A stretch of 64,000 nucleotides of DNA from JBDWFY01 sp964291365. GTDB taxonomy: Bacteria; Pseudomonadota; Alphaproteobacteria; Rhizobiales; Stappiaceae. Positions 1 through 9,210 of this stretch are shown here, in pieces (position 1 is the stretch's first letter; each line of letters begins with the position of its first letter). The notes beneath the pieces were generated by a model. That model was not told where the DNA came from. It searched no databases and saw only the letters and a program-made list of their open reading frames with translations. The stretch lies in the NCBI GenBank assembly GCA_964291365.2, contig OZ219989.1:3286001-3350000 (forward strand), in the 5' to 3' direction. The translations under genes and the position numbers were made by a program.

Positions 1-199
1 TTCCACGTTTTTCGCTTACCAATCGATGCCAAGCCCCGGTAAAACCAAATTTCGCATGATATAACGAGAATCCCGCTAATCCACCAATTAGGGTTGCAAT
101 GATCAACCTATCTGGTCCATTCAACCCCGCAAGAATAGCTACTGACAGAAGTCCAACAACCGAAACTGCAATAACATTTAGCTGTGACTTGTTTTCCAT
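1..199 (-). CDS. YeeE/YedE-family membrane protein, N-terminal fragment
   Basis: The gene starts at the ATG whose A is base 199 and runs off the left edge, so only about 66 residues are visible. They contain a hydrophobic segment at residues 8-25 (IAVSVVGLLSVAILAGLNG) and a second at about 31-44, followed by a GFTGAWHRL motif. The pattern of a glycine-rich helix followed by a FGFT-A-R motif is typical of the YeeE/YedE (DUF395) family, whose characterised members transport thiosulfate or other sulfur species across the inner membrane. It is divergent from the TPR gene at 358. The TauE/SafE-type exporter at 13292 is too far away to imply linkage. Family assignment rests on a short fragment, so the substrate is unknown. 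Confidence 0.6.
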   Translation of the reverse strand, partial: MENKSQLNVIAVSVVGLLSVAILAGLNGPDRLIIATLIGGLAGFSLYHAKFGFTGAWHRLVSEKRG

Positions 200-357
200 A
201 TAACTGGTTACCTTGAGTTGAATTTAGTTATTAAATGTTTAAACTACAAGTGCTTCTACATTTTGAATTACTTTGACTTCAATTCAAACTAATTTACAAA
301 AACCTTGTAACAATTATTTGATTGGATTTATAATTTATATTCTGGAACACTTTCACG

Positions 358-1743
358 ATGACAAATACTGATCTTTTCGGTTTAGAAATTTCAGCTTCTA
401 ATCCGAAGGCTATAGAGTATTGGAATGAGACAATATTGTCCTTCCTCTCACATAGTGCGAAAGTTTCAAATTTCCTCAATTTGGCACAGAAACATTCTGA
501 ATTATTTCCTATGCCTCACATCGCTTCAGGATATTTTTCTATGTTACTGGGACAAAGTGGACTAGTTGAGTCGGCAAAAAGCTCTTTTATTAGAGCAACG
601 CGCCAAACCAACGAGATCGGAATAACGAAGCGTGAACAAACTTATTTAGACGGTTTAAATTGCCTAATTTCAGGTGATCATTTGAAAACTATAAATCACT
701 TGCAAACAATTCTTACGCAATATCCTGAAGATGCGTTTGCCGCGAAGCTTGCTCATGCGATTCAATTTATAATTGGCGACGCTAAAGGTATGCGTTCAAC
801 TTTAGAACAAATAATCCAAAGTTATTCCAACGACAACCCCGCAAAAAGTTATATTCAAGGATGCTATGCATTCGCATTAGAAGAAACTGGTGAATATAAG
901 AAAGCTGAAAAAATAGGACGACAGGCTTGCGAAATTATGAAAGATGACGCTTGGGCTTTACATGCAGTCGCTCATGTTTATGAAATGACTGGTCAAGTAC
1001 AAACTGGAATAAAATGGTTACAGAGCAATAGTACTACTTGGTCGCACTGCAATAATTTTAGATTTCATTGCTGGTGGCACCTTGCACTATTTTATTTGGA
1101 CCGCAAAGAATATGATAAAGTTCTTTCGTTATATGACATTGAAATTAGGTATAAAAAAACTGACGATTATCGTGATATCGCAAATGGGGCTTCATTACTT
1201 GCAAGACTTGAAATGGAACGAATCAACGTCGGGAATCGTTGGGAAGAACTTGCAAATGTATCTGAAACCCATACTGAAGATAACTGTTTAGTATTTGCAG
1301 ACTTACACTACATGCTTTCACTAACTGCTGGAAACCGAACCAATGCTGCTGAAATTCTAACAACAAACATTAAGAACTTTGCTAAAACTGAACGTAATTT
1401 CATGTCCAATATCGCAGGTAATGTTGGTGTTTCAGTTATTGCTGGTATATCTGAATATCAAAAACAAAATTACTTAACTGCATTTCAACACCTTTCACAA
1501 GCATGGCCGAATTTACAAAAAATTGGTGGTTCACATGCACAACGAGACGTTTTTGAGCGACTAACAATTGAATCGGCGATTCGTTCCGGTTGCTCGGTTG
1601 CCGCGTCGAAATTACTAACCACTCGATTAAATGAAAGAGGTGCACTGGATGGTTATGCTAAGAGAAAATTTGCCACTATAAAACAGATGCAAAATGCTTC
1701 CCAATTGATGCAAGACTCAAGTCGCTATGCATTAGCAGGATAA
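358..1743 (+). CDS. TTC38-like tetratricopeptide repeat protein
   Basis: This 461-residue protein has no signal peptide and is built of helical repeats. Recognisable TPR-like helices lie at roughly residues 160-215 and 375-400, including ALEETGEYKKAEKIGRQA. The segments WALHAVAHVYEMTGQ and HCWWHLALFYLDR (about 199-213 and 239-252) are hallmarks of the tetratricopeptide repeat protein 38 family, found in many Alphaproteobacteria and in eukaryotes. The molecular role of that family is not established. It is probably a soluble cytoplasmic scaffold. The opgC gene follows after 74 bp on the same strand, so co-transcription is possible. I see no catalytic motif. Confidence 0.75.
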   Translation: MTNTDLFGLEISASNPKAIEYWNETILSFLSHSAKVSNFLNLAQKHSELFPMPHIASGYFSMLLGQSGLVESAKSSFIRATRQTNEIGITKREQTYLDGLNCLISGDHLKTINHLQTILTQYPEDAFAAKLAHAIQFIIGDAKGMRSTLEQIIQSYSNDNPAKSYIQGCYAFALEETGEYKKAEKIGRQACEIMKDDAWALHAVAHVYEMTGQVQTGIKWLQSNSTTWSHCNNFRFHCWWHLALFYLDRKEYDKVLSLYDIEIRYKKTDDYRDIANGASLLARLEMERINVGNRWEELANVSETHTEDNCLVFADLHYMLSLTAGNRTNAAEILTTNIKNFAKTERNFMSNIAGNVGVSVIAGISEYQKQNYLTAFQHLSQAWPNLQKIGGSHAQRDVFERLTIESAIRSGCSVAASKLLTTRLNERGALDGYAKRKFATIKQMQNASQLMQDSSRYALAG

Positions 1744-1817
1744 GTTCTGACAGTTTCATTTAACCAGTAAATTTTCATTTTGTAAAAATATTAAACTTCA
1801 ATACACCTGTACAACAA

Positions 1818-3116
1818 ATGTCAATCAATCAATCCTCCCAAACCTCAAATATTTCTCTTTCCCAAATAACTGCTAGAGATCCCCGATTAGATTTCTTTCG
1901 GGGAATAGCAATGTTTATCATTTTCATCGCACATATGCCCTGGAGTCCCTTTACGTTATGGATTCCAGCTCGATATGGCTTCTCGGATGCGACCGAAATT
2001 TTTGTATTCTGTTCAGGAATGGCTTCAGCAATTGCATTTGCAAAAGTGTTTGACCATTACGGTATGGGTATAGGAACTGCACGTGTTGCACATCGGGTCT
2101 GGCAAGTATATTGGTCACACATTTTATTGTTTCTAGTTATTGCCACAATGCTTGCAACAGCAGACTCTACAGGATGGTTTGAACGAAATTATGTTGATGG
2201 GTTAAATCTCAGAAGATTTTTTAACCAGCCAATTGAACTCCTGCCATCATTGCTTACGTTGACTTACGTTCCAAATCTCTTTGATATCTTGCCAATGTAT
2301 CTAGGGATATTAATTTTGTTACCAATCGTAGTTTGGTTATCTAGATTTAATCCGAATTTTGCATTAATTTTTGTATTTTTACTATGGTTGGCATCTCAAA
2401 AATATTATCAAATATTTCCATTCCTCCCCATGATCGAAACAAATTTACCAGCGGAACCGTGGTCTGAGCGCAAATGGTTTTTTAATCCATTTGGATGGCA
2501 GTTAGTATTTTTTACTGGATTTGCTTTTATTCGTGGCTGGTTACCAGTCCCACCAGTAAATCGTCAAATAATTACCGTAGCATTATTAGTCGTAATCGTG
2601 TCTTTTCCCTTTTCTTACTTTCGAATTCGTCAAGCCCAACCTGACAATGAAGTATTGATGATGTTTATTGAATACATTAAGTACTGGCGCGAAGAATACC
2701 GAGTACTTTTTGCAAAGACTGATTTTGGTATACTACGCTATGTACATTTTTTAGCACTTGCCTATTTGGCCTGGGTAGCCGTAGGTGTTGGAGGTGAAAA
2801 ACTAATTTCAGATGGAGTTTGGGGGAAAACGGTTAAAGTAATTCAAAAAGTAGGACAACAATCATTAGCAGTATTTGTTTCCAGCTTGGTTCTTGCAAGA
2901 TTTATGGGAATTTTGCGAGACCAAATTGCACCTAGACCTTCTGCGCCAAAAGATGTGAATTTGGTATTTATATTAATTTCATTCGCGATTTTAATTGGAA
3001 TCGCATACCTGGTTGCTTGGTTTAAATCTACCCCATGGAAAAAACCAAAACAACAATCACTTAAAGATGAAGCCGCTCAATTAGCAGACCCAAAACAATT
3101 ATCAGCAACATCCTAA
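1818..3116 (+). CDS. opgC: OpgC-family membrane acyltransferase for periplasmic glucan
   Basis: The protein has 432 residues and about ten hydrophobic segments. The N-terminus DPRLDFFRGIAMFIIFIAHM (residues 20-39) followed by a GFSDATEIFVFCSG-type segment is the OpgC signature. OpgC proteins are inner-membrane acyltransferases that add succinyl groups to osmoregulated periplasmic glucans. The gene converges on the glucan polymerase gene opgH, with 78 bp between their stops, which supports the assignment. The lysine- and glutamine-rich last 30 residues are probably cytoplasmic. The succinyl specificity is inferred from characterised relatives; another acyl group is possible. Confidence 0.85.
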   Translation: MSINQSSQTSNISLSQITARDPRLDFFRGIAMFIIFIAHMPWSPFTLWIPARYGFSDATEIFVFCSGMASAIAFAKVFDHYGMGIGTARVAHRVWQVYWSHILLFLVIATMLATADSTGWFERNYVDGLNLRRFFNQPIELLPSLLTLTYVPNLFDILPMYLGILILLPIVVWLSRFNPNFALIFVFLLWLASQKYYQIFPFLPMIETNLPAEPWSERKWFFNPFGWQLVFFTGFAFIRGWLPVPPVNRQIITVALLVVIVSFPFSYFRIRQAQPDNEVLMMFIEYIKYWREEYRVLFAKTDFGILRYVHFLALAYLAWVAVGVGGEKLISDGVWGKTVKVIQKVGQQSLAVFVSSLVLARFMGILRDQIAPRPSAPKDVNLVFILISFAILIGIAYLVAWFKSTPWKKPKQQSLKDEAAQLADPKQLSATS

Positions 3117-3194
3117 AATTCATCAAGTACAAAGATCATTTGAATCTATTTTTTTATCTAAAGATATTAAGCACCTGACTTACTCAGTGTTTTC

Positions 3195-5093
3195 CTAAGA
3201 TTTATTTCTCACAATTGCCGGAATTGCTGGTTTACTATGTAAGTCATCACTTGAACTTTGAATCGGTACTTGTAAAATTGGGAGATTAAGCTTTTTAAGC
3301 GAGTTGGCACCATTACGTTCTTCTGGGATACACCAAAAACCACTTAATACAAACCACCTGCTAAAACGCGAAGACGCAGATGTTACCGCAAAAGGTATTG
3401 AGATTAATAAACCAAATATAACTGGAAGAGCGAATAATACCGCACCACTGCTAAATGTCGCGACAAACACTACCCCGATAATACCTAACAGAGTTTGTGG
3501 CCATAAATACACAGCCGCTGATTTTATCGACAAGTCTTTTGCATTACGATGCTGTGCGGACCAACCTATTTTCCGGCCAAACATTAGTCCACCAATAAAT
3601 ATAGTATGTGCTACCGCCATAACTGGTGCTAACATTGCAGAAAATACAATCTCAACTACTGTACTAACTAAAATATTAAAAGTACCACCAAACGTCTGTC
3701 TTAATTCCCGACGAAACAATATGTCAATTACAGTAGCCAATTTAGGTGCAAAAACCATCGACATCACAATGATTATTGTCAATAGTCCATACGAATGATT
3801 AAATGAATCATATTCAAGCATCGCAGATAGCAACTCTTTGTCATCCAAAATACCCGAAACCATGGTGTCATCAACCATGATTGGTGCTCGACCATAAAGG
3901 ATAACCGCAATTGCTCCTGTTATCATGAATAACAACCACGCCGGGGAACTAATGAACATTAAAATTGCAAGAATTAAATGACACCGACTAACTGGTTTCA
4001 ATCCAGGTGTTAGAAGTAGTTTAAAATATTGCAAGTTTCCTTGACACCACCGCAAATCACGTTGAATAAATTCTGGAAGACTAGTTGGATTTTCTTCAAA
4101 TGATTCACCTTCTTCAGGCACCACGCGAACTTCAAATCCTGCACGACACATTTGTGTTGCTTCTACTTGATCATGACTCAAGATTGGACCTGAAAGTGGG
4201 CCATTACCGCTTAATTCTGGTATCTCACACTCATTTATGAAAGGTTTCAATCTAATCAGTGCATTATGTCCCCAATATGGACCACAATCTCCCTGCCACC
4301 ATGCACTACCTATTGTATAAGATCGCATTCCAAGACGCATTCCATATTGAAATACTCTTGCAAACGGGCTATTTGTTGGCATTCCAACGACAAGACTCTG
4401 CAATATTCCAACATTTGGATTGGATTGCATTAATCGAACTAATTTTAATATGCTTCTAGCCGACATAAAACTATCAGCATCAATAATTAACATGTAATCA
4501 TGTAGGTGTCCCCATTGATTACAAAAATCCCTAATATTACCTGCTTTAAAACCAGTGTTCACTTTTCGATGACGATAAACAACTTCAATTTCATTTCTCC
4601 ATTTACTTTGTAAACTATTAAAAACAATCTTTTCGTCTTCAATTATGTCTGGATTTGAAGAGTCACTCAATACATATAAGGTAAACTTACTAGTTTTTGC
4701 CATTCCAACACTTTTTAGTTCAGAAAGCATGCCTTCGAGATTTCTCTCCACCATTGATGTATCTTCATTCCTAATACAGGATACAATCGCTGTAGTCCTA
4801 TTTATCGGGGTACTTTCCTTATAATTAGCCAGTAGTGGATTAACAACAATTGCTGAATTTTTTGAAAATCGCATCAATACTAAGCCAATCACTGCATTCC
4901 AAAACCCAACCACTAACCATGGAAGTGTTACGAAAAAACAAATCATCATAACAAGTTCTATTGCTGTCAACCCTTTAGTTGAAAGCGTCGCATACATTAA
5001 TGCTAACAAACTTGTAATAGAGAGAAATACTAGACTGGTAAATATTCGACGACGATAAGTGATAGAAAAATTTACATTTAGTCGTTTAAACAT
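3195..5093 (-). CDS. opgH: Glucans biosynthesis glucosyltransferase H
   Basis: OpgH is an inner-membrane processive family-2 glucosyltransferase that builds the linear backbone of osmoregulated periplasmic glucans from UDP-glucose. The 632-residue protein has two N-terminal membrane helices (about 18-38 and 42-75). The cytoplasmic GT-A domain carries DAD at 205-207, a SHDQVEA segment at 306-312 and the QRDLRW product-binding motif at 344-349. Several membrane helices follow to about residue 585. It lacks the long N-terminal extension of the roughly 850-residue enterobacterial enzyme, as do other alphaproteobacterial OpgH proteins. No opgG or opgD periplasmic partner lies nearby. The neighbouring opgC supports the role. 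Confidence 0.9.
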   Translation of the reverse strand: MFKRLNVNFSITYRRRIFTSLVFLSITSLLALMYATLSTKGLTAIELVMMICFFVTLPWLVVGFWNAVIGLVLMRFSKNSAIVVNPLLANYKESTPINRTTAIVSCIRNEDTSMVERNLEGMLSELKSVGMAKTSKFTLYVLSDSSNPDIIEDEKIVFNSLQSKWRNEIEVVYRHRKVNTGFKAGNIRDFCNQWGHLHDYMLIIDADSFMSARSILKLVRLMQSNPNVGILQSLVVGMPTNSPFARVFQYGMRLGMRSYTIGSAWWQGDCGPYWGHNALIRLKPFINECEIPELSGNGPLSGPILSHDQVEATQMCRAGFEVRVVPEEGESFEENPTSLPEFIQRDLRWCQGNLQYFKLLLTPGLKPVSRCHLILAILMFISSPAWLLFMITGAIAVILYGRAPIMVDDTMVSGILDDKELLSAMLEYDSFNHSYGLLTIIIVMSMVFAPKLATVIDILFRRELRQTFGGTFNILVSTVVEIVFSAMLAPVMAVAHTIFIGGLMFGRKIGWSAQHRNAKDLSIKSAAVYLWPQTLLGIIGVVFVATFSSGAVLFALPVIFGLLISIPFAVTSASSRFSRWFVLSGFWCIPEERNGANSLKKLNLPILQVPIQSSSDDLHSKPAIPAIVRNKS

Positions 5094-5186
5094 GTATGAT
5101 AATATTTCCTATTTAAAATAAATTTAGAAATTTGGATTCAAATAATACTTATTAATAATTTTAGTCTGCAAATCTAATAGTTTAAA

Positions 5187-6194
5187 ATGAACAAAACTAC
5201 TAATCACAAAATTGTGAATAACAAACTAATTTCAACTTCCTTGTGGTACTCCGCACCATATCAAGTTGAATTGAAAAATCAACCGCTACCTGATCGTTGT
5301 CATTCGAAGCATGTACGAGTTAAGGCAAAATTTAGTGCAATCAGTAAGGGGACTGAACGATTAGTTTATACTGATTTAGTACCAAAAAGTGTTTGGAGTA
5401 GCATGTGTTGTCCCTTTCAGGTTGGGGACTTTCCTTATCCAGTCAAATATGGATATTCAATGGTCGGAAAAGTAATTCAAAGTGAAAGCAATTTATTGAA
5501 TCAAGATGTCTTTGTGCTCCACCCGCACGAATCAATATTTGATGTTCCAAAGGAGTCTGTAATTCCGATACCTAAAAAAATTCCAACAAAACGTGCGGTT
5601 CTTGGCGCAAATATGGAAACAGCACTTAATGCTGTTTGGGATTCAAACCCACTTCCAGGTGATCAAATTTCTGTAATTGGTGGCGGAGTTGTTGGTAGTC
5701 TAATCGCATATTTAATAAGCAAAATTCCAGGTACATCTGTAACACTGATTGATACAAATCCACATCGGAAGAAACTAATGCAATCACTTGGTTTGCAATT
5801 TTCACAAACCTACCATTCAATATCCAATCAAGACATTGTATATCACGCTAGTGGTAATCCTAAGAGTTTGAACAATGCAATACAAATTGCCGGAAATGAA
5901 GCAAAAATTATTGAATTAAGTTGGTATGGTACGACAGAAACAAGAATTAGTCTTGGTGGTGCATTCCACAGCAAGAGATTGAAAATATTATCTAGTCAAG
6001 TTGGACAAATTGCACCTGAACGTTGCCCCCGTTGGACCAACTTTCGACGATTAAGTACGGCGATTAAATTATTAGATGATCCCAAATTAGATAAACTACT
6101 GACTCATACTTTTCAGTTCCAAAGAATGGACCAAGACATTTCAAGCATTTTAACCCCAGAAAATAATATCCTTTGTCCGGTTATAAAATATTGA
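5187..6194 (+). CDS. MDR-superfamily dehydrogenase of a pterin/glycosyltransferase cluster
   Basis: This 335-residue protein belongs to the zinc-type alcohol dehydrogenase (MDR) fold. Residues about 40-130 form a GroES-like domain with the SKGTERLVYTDLVP and PVKYGYSMVG segments. A Rossmann domain follows, with ISVIGGGVVGSLIAYLISK at about 158-176. I do not see the canonical Cys/His ligands of the catalytic zinc, so it may be a zinc-independent oxidoreductase. The 6-pyruvoyl-tetrahydropterin-synthase-like gene begins 21 bp after its stop and is followed by an overlapping glycosyltransferase. I recall close relatives beside similar pterin-synthase genes in other Alphaproteobacteria. The substrate is unknown; the operon suggests a modified pterin or related small molecule. 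Confidence 0.7.
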   Translation: MNKTTNHKIVNNKLISTSLWYSAPYQVELKNQPLPDRCHSKHVRVKAKFSAISKGTERLVYTDLVPKSVWSSMCCPFQVGDFPYPVKYGYSMVGKVIQSESNLLNQDVFVLHPHESIFDVPKESVIPIPKKIPTKRAVLGANMETALNAVWDSNPLPGDQISVIGGGVVGSLIAYLISKIPGTSVTLIDTNPHRKKLMQSLGLQFSQTYHSISNQDIVYHASGNPKSLNNAIQIAGNEAKIIELSWYGTTETRISLGGAFHSKRLKILSSQVGQIAPERCPRWTNFRRLSTAIKLLDDPKLDKLLTHTFQFQRMDQDISSILTPENNILCPVIKY

Positions 6195-6215
6195 GTTTTA
6201 ACCAAGGAGCAACAA

Positions 6216-6623
6216 ATGTTTGCAGTTGAAGTTCGAGAGCACATAATGATTGCTCATAGTTTTGATGGAGCCATGTTTGGTCCAGCTCAAGCATTGCATG
6301 GTGCTACATTCATCATTGATGCCTGTTTTTTTGCAAAAACTTTAGATTCCAATGGAGTCGTGATAGATATAGGGAAAGCTCATCAAGTGTTAAAAGATGC
6401 AATTAAACCTTTGAATTACCAGAATTTAGATGAGATTCCAATATTTAAAGGTCAAAATACTACAACTGAATTTTTGACAAAATATCTTTTTGATTGTCTT
6501 GCAAAAGTTGCTGAGGATGACGGTTTAGGCCGTTTAGGTTCTGAAATACATGCAATTCGAGTAACATTATCAGAATCACATGTTGCAAGAGCATGGTTTG
6601 AGAGCACCTTGCAGAATGAATGA
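6216..6623 (+). CDS. 6-pyruvoyl-tetrahydropterin synthase/QueD-like protein with altered active site
   Basis: The 135-residue protein matches the T-fold of 6-pyruvoyl-tetrahydropterin synthase and QueD. It keeps one zinc-type histidine near the start (IAHSF, His14) and a second in LHGATF (His28). It also keeps VIDIG (about 49-53), NLDE, NTTTEF (81-86) and a glutamate in LSESH. The usual third zinc ligand of the HGH motif is alanine (residue 30), and the catalytic cysteine normally just before it is absent (FGPAQALHGA). It is therefore unlikely to do the standard PTPS or QueD reaction unchanged. An AAGGAGCAACAA ribosome-binding site precedes the ATG. The glycosyltransferase start overlaps its stop by 8 bases, so the two are translationally coupled. 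Confidence 0.8.
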   Translation: MFAVEVREHIMIAHSFDGAMFGPAQALHGATFIIDACFFAKTLDSNGVVIDIGKAHQVLKDAIKPLNYQNLDEIPIFKGQNTTTEFLTKYLFDCLAKVAEDDGLGRLGSEIHAIRVTLSESHVARAWFESTLQNE

Positions 6624-7671
6624 GTTTATACTTGCATATCCTGGTCAGTTGACCACTAAAACTGGCGGGTATTATTACTTATCACGAATTCTTCAAGAAT
6701 TACCAAAATTTGGTTGGACTGGAACACCATTACGTCTTGGGGATGGATTTCCGACTCCTAGTCTAGAAGTTCTTGCTAATGCCGAAAAATTAATTCGCTC
6801 TAGTCTTTCAAGTATACCAATATTAGCTGATTGTTTAGCGTGGGGAACCATGAATCAATGCGCACAAGAACTTTCAGGGTCGCATAAGATCATTCCATTG
6901 GTTCATCACCCACTTTGTTTAGAAACTGGTTTGTCTAAAGCTGAATCTAAAAATTTATTTAACAAAGAAAAATTGGTGCTCTCGGTTAGTCAAAAAATAG
7001 TTACCACAAGTCCAGATACATCAGATTGTTTGCAAGAATTATTTCTGGTTCCAAAATCTAAAATCACAATTGCAGTGCCAGGTACTGATTCAGCGAAATT
7101 AGCAAAAGGTCGCTACGACAACAAAATTGGATTAATCTCAGTTGGTTCAGTAACGCCACGAAAAGGTTATGACCGATTAATAAGTTCTCTAAAATTGCTT
7201 GAGCATCTCTCTTGGCACTTGGACATAGTCGGTGATTTGACCTTAGATTCCAAATATGCAAATTCTATTATCAAGCAAATTAAACAATTAAATTTAAATC
7301 ATAAAATCACAGTTCACGGTGCCCTGTCTAAAGCAGATTTAGATAAACTTTATTTTCAATCAGATATTTTCGTTCTCGCGACATTATATGAAGGATATGG
7401 TATGGCATTTACCGAAGCGATGATTCGAGGGATTCCAATTGTAACGACAGGTGAAGGTGCAGTTGCCTGTACCGTTGCAAAAGAAGCTGGAATTGTTGTT
7501 GATACAATCGACCTTTCTCAATTCACATCAGCATTATCAACACTAATAACCAATTCAAGTCTTAGAGAAAAATATCGGAATGGTGCAATCAAGACTGGAA
7601 AAAAATTACCAAGTTGGAATGACACTGCTGAAAAAATAGGAACTGTTTTAGATTCCTTTTTGCTTTCTTAA
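6616..7671 (+). CDS. GT4-type glycosyltransferase
   Basis: I place the start at the ATG at 6616 (MNEFILAYPG...), giving 351 residues. The longer reading from 6580 would overlap the upstream gene by 44 bases. The N-terminal half has a family-4-like acceptor domain. The C-terminal donor domain contains SVTPRKGYDRLI (about 180-191) and FVLATLYEGYGMAFTEAMIR (about 252-271), the classic retaining GT-B pattern in which the two glutamates contact the nucleotide sugar. There are no membrane segments, so it acts in the cytosol. The overlap ATGAATGA with the PTPS-like gene points to a shared product, possibly a glycosylated pterin as known from cyanobacteria. That link is inference. Confidence 0.8.
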   Translation: MNEFILAYPGQLTTKTGGYYYLSRILQELPKFGWTGTPLRLGDGFPTPSLEVLANAEKLIRSSLSSIPILADCLAWGTMNQCAQELSGSHKIIPLVHHPLCLETGLSKAESKNLFNKEKLVLSVSQKIVTTSPDTSDCLQELFLVPKSKITIAVPGTDSAKLAKGRYDNKIGLISVGSVTPRKGYDRLISSLKLLEHLSWHLDIVGDLTLDSKYANSIIKQIKQLNLNHKITVHGALSKADLDKLYFQSDIFVLATLYEGYGMAFTEAMIRGIPIVTTGEGAVACTVAKEAGIVVDTIDLSQFTSALSTLITNSSLREKYRNGAIKTGKKLPSWNDTAEKIGTVLDSFLLS

Positions 7672-7820
7672 TATTGCACAAATATCAATAAAAATCACTC
7701 ACATGGGTCAATTTAATCACAAAATTCAATCTACCTAACTATTTTAAAAAGTTTCCATCTCCAAGAAAACCCGCTACTTTCATATAATTCCTGTATATAC
7801 AGAATCAAGTATTGAGATTC

Positions 7821-8450
7821 CTAACTGTTGATTATCACCAAAGTTCTAGCCATTTTATCGTGTAGACCTTGCCTTTTTTCAGTCCAACCAATCATCAAAA
7901 AACCAATCAAAAAGGAAATACCTGAAACAAATTTACCAAAATATCGTCCTGTTGCTCTCATGAATGAAATTCTTTCTCCTGTGAAATCAATTACTTTAAG
8001 ACTAAATACACGTTTTCCAAGCGAGGCCTGCAAACTTGAACTCTCCAAAATTGCAAAATACAGATACCCAATTAGAAACCAAATTAAGTCCCAAACAATT
8101 ACGGTTAAATTCATTATTTCAAAATCAATTGCAATATTGTATCCAATATTGAAAGAGAAAATCCAACCAACAACAAAATAAGGTACCGCTAATAACAAAG
8201 AATCTAACATTGCTGCTCCAACTCGAGGCCAAAAACCAGCATATTTAGGTTCGGTTTGAGTTGATTTTGTAGAAATTAGAAATTCAAACATACTAAGTAC
8301 AAAGAACATTAAAAGTAATCGTGTTAACGTTCTAAAGTCCCAAAGTGGAGTCCCCCTTAAGTGGCTTGGTAATTCTTCCCAAATCAACCAACATAACGCA
8401 AAAAGCGCGACCGAAATTATTATTCCAACAAATACTTTCAAAAAATTCAT
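7821..8450 (-). CDS. RDD-family membrane protein
   Basis: This 209-residue protein has an N-terminal helix pair (residues 5-55) followed by an RDD domain. That domain begins with the family's characteristic segment FWPRVGAAMLDSLLLAVPYF (about 73-92), where Arg and Asp give the family its name. Its end is also typical: LGKRVFSLKVIDFTGERISF and QGLHDKMARTLVI. RDD proteins are small multi-span inner-membrane proteins, some implicated in ion transport, but no specific role is known for this branch. It is the last gene of the five-gene Rieske operon, starting 1 bp after the stop of the preceding gene, so it is probably co-transcribed. Confidence 0.8.
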   Translation of the reverse strand: MNFLKVFVGIIISVALFALCWLIWEELPSHLRGTPLWDFRTLTRLLLMFFVLSMFEFLISTKSTQTEPKYAGFWPRVGAAMLDSLLLAVPYFVVGWIFSFNIGYNIAIDFEIMNLTVIVWDLIWFLIGYLYFAILESSSLQASLGKRVFSLKVIDFTGERISFMRATGRYFGKFVSGISFLIGFLMIGWTEKRQGLHDKMARTLVIINS

Positions 8451-8451
8451 C

Positions 8452-9210
8452 CTATAATACCTCTGCTGAATTCAAATCAATTTTAAATACCATTAAATCA
8501 TCTCTCTCTTCGACAAAACCTTCTACTTCAATTAATACAGCTACCAAATGAAAGTATTCATCCGATAGTGGGTTTCCATTTAAATCTGCAAGTAAGAAAA
8601 ATTCATTTCCTTCAATCGGACTTGAAGATACAAATACTGGTGGGATTCCACCAATCAAGCACAAGTTCGCACACGCTTTATGCGAGAGTCCAGTTCCAGG
8701 TCGCATAGCTCCCTGATAACATTTGCCATCGCAAATCTCACCTACTAGTCGCCATTTGCCCATTTCTTTTGGATAACTTGGTACATATTCAATTTGATCT
8801 TCTACTTCTGGTTCTTTAACACCTCGATTTGCAACTTGGATCATGTCTATTTTACCACGCTTTAATAAAGTTCCAGAAACTTCTACAAGTTCATTCTTGT
8901 TTTCTTCTGCAATTTCTTGAACACCACGCTTTCCACGACCAGAGAGCAATACCACCCGCGGTTTCCCCTCATTTCCCTCTGGAGGAACGCGTAGAAGCGG
9001 ATATGGATTAGTTTCCATAATTCCAACGACTTTAGTTCTTCCTGCAAATTGACCATTCCCAGCATCATCAACATTTGCACTTACAGTAAATGCAAAACCC
9101 GCCATTGCTCCTATAAATATCGCCGAAGCAAAGAAAATAAAACCCCACAAATTCTTTGGAAGGCTATTCGCCCAACCAATAAAGAATGAATCTTCTTTTG
9201 ATTTTGCCAT
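8452..9210 (-). CDS. Membrane-anchored periplasmic protein of the Rieske operon
   Basis: I do not recognise this family. The 252-residue protein has a short cytoplasmic N-terminus, one membrane helix at about residues 20-45 (LWGFIFFASAIFIGAMAGFA), and a periplasmic remainder. The segment around 70-110 looks beta-rich (VVLLSGRGKRGVQ, VEVSGTLLKRGKIDMIQV). A later section has four cysteines, ICDGKCYQGAMRPGTG and ACANLCLIGG (about 159-185), that could bind a metal or form disulfides. Its start overlaps the stop of the Rieske/ferric-reductase gene by one base (TAATG), so it is almost certainly co-translated with it. A role as a periplasmic partner of that protein is plausible but unproven. Confidence 0.7.
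   Translation of the reverse strand: MAKSKEDSFFIGWANSLPKNLWGFIFFASAIFIGAMAGFAFTVSANVDDAGNGQFAGRTKVVGIMETNPYPLLRVPPEGNEGKPRVVLLSGRGKRGVQEIAEENKNELVEVSGTLLKRGKIDMIQVANRGVKEPEVEDQIEYVPSYPKEMGKWRLVGEICDGKCYQGAMRPGTGLSHKACANLCLIGGIPPVFVSSSPIEGNEFFLLADLNGNPLSDEYFHLVAVLIEVEGFVEERDDLMVFKIDLNSAEVL

Noticed and set aside
3304..3798. A plus-strand ORF of 164 codons
   Set aside because: It is antisense to opgH, has no family resemblance and its codon pattern is the mirror of the real gene.
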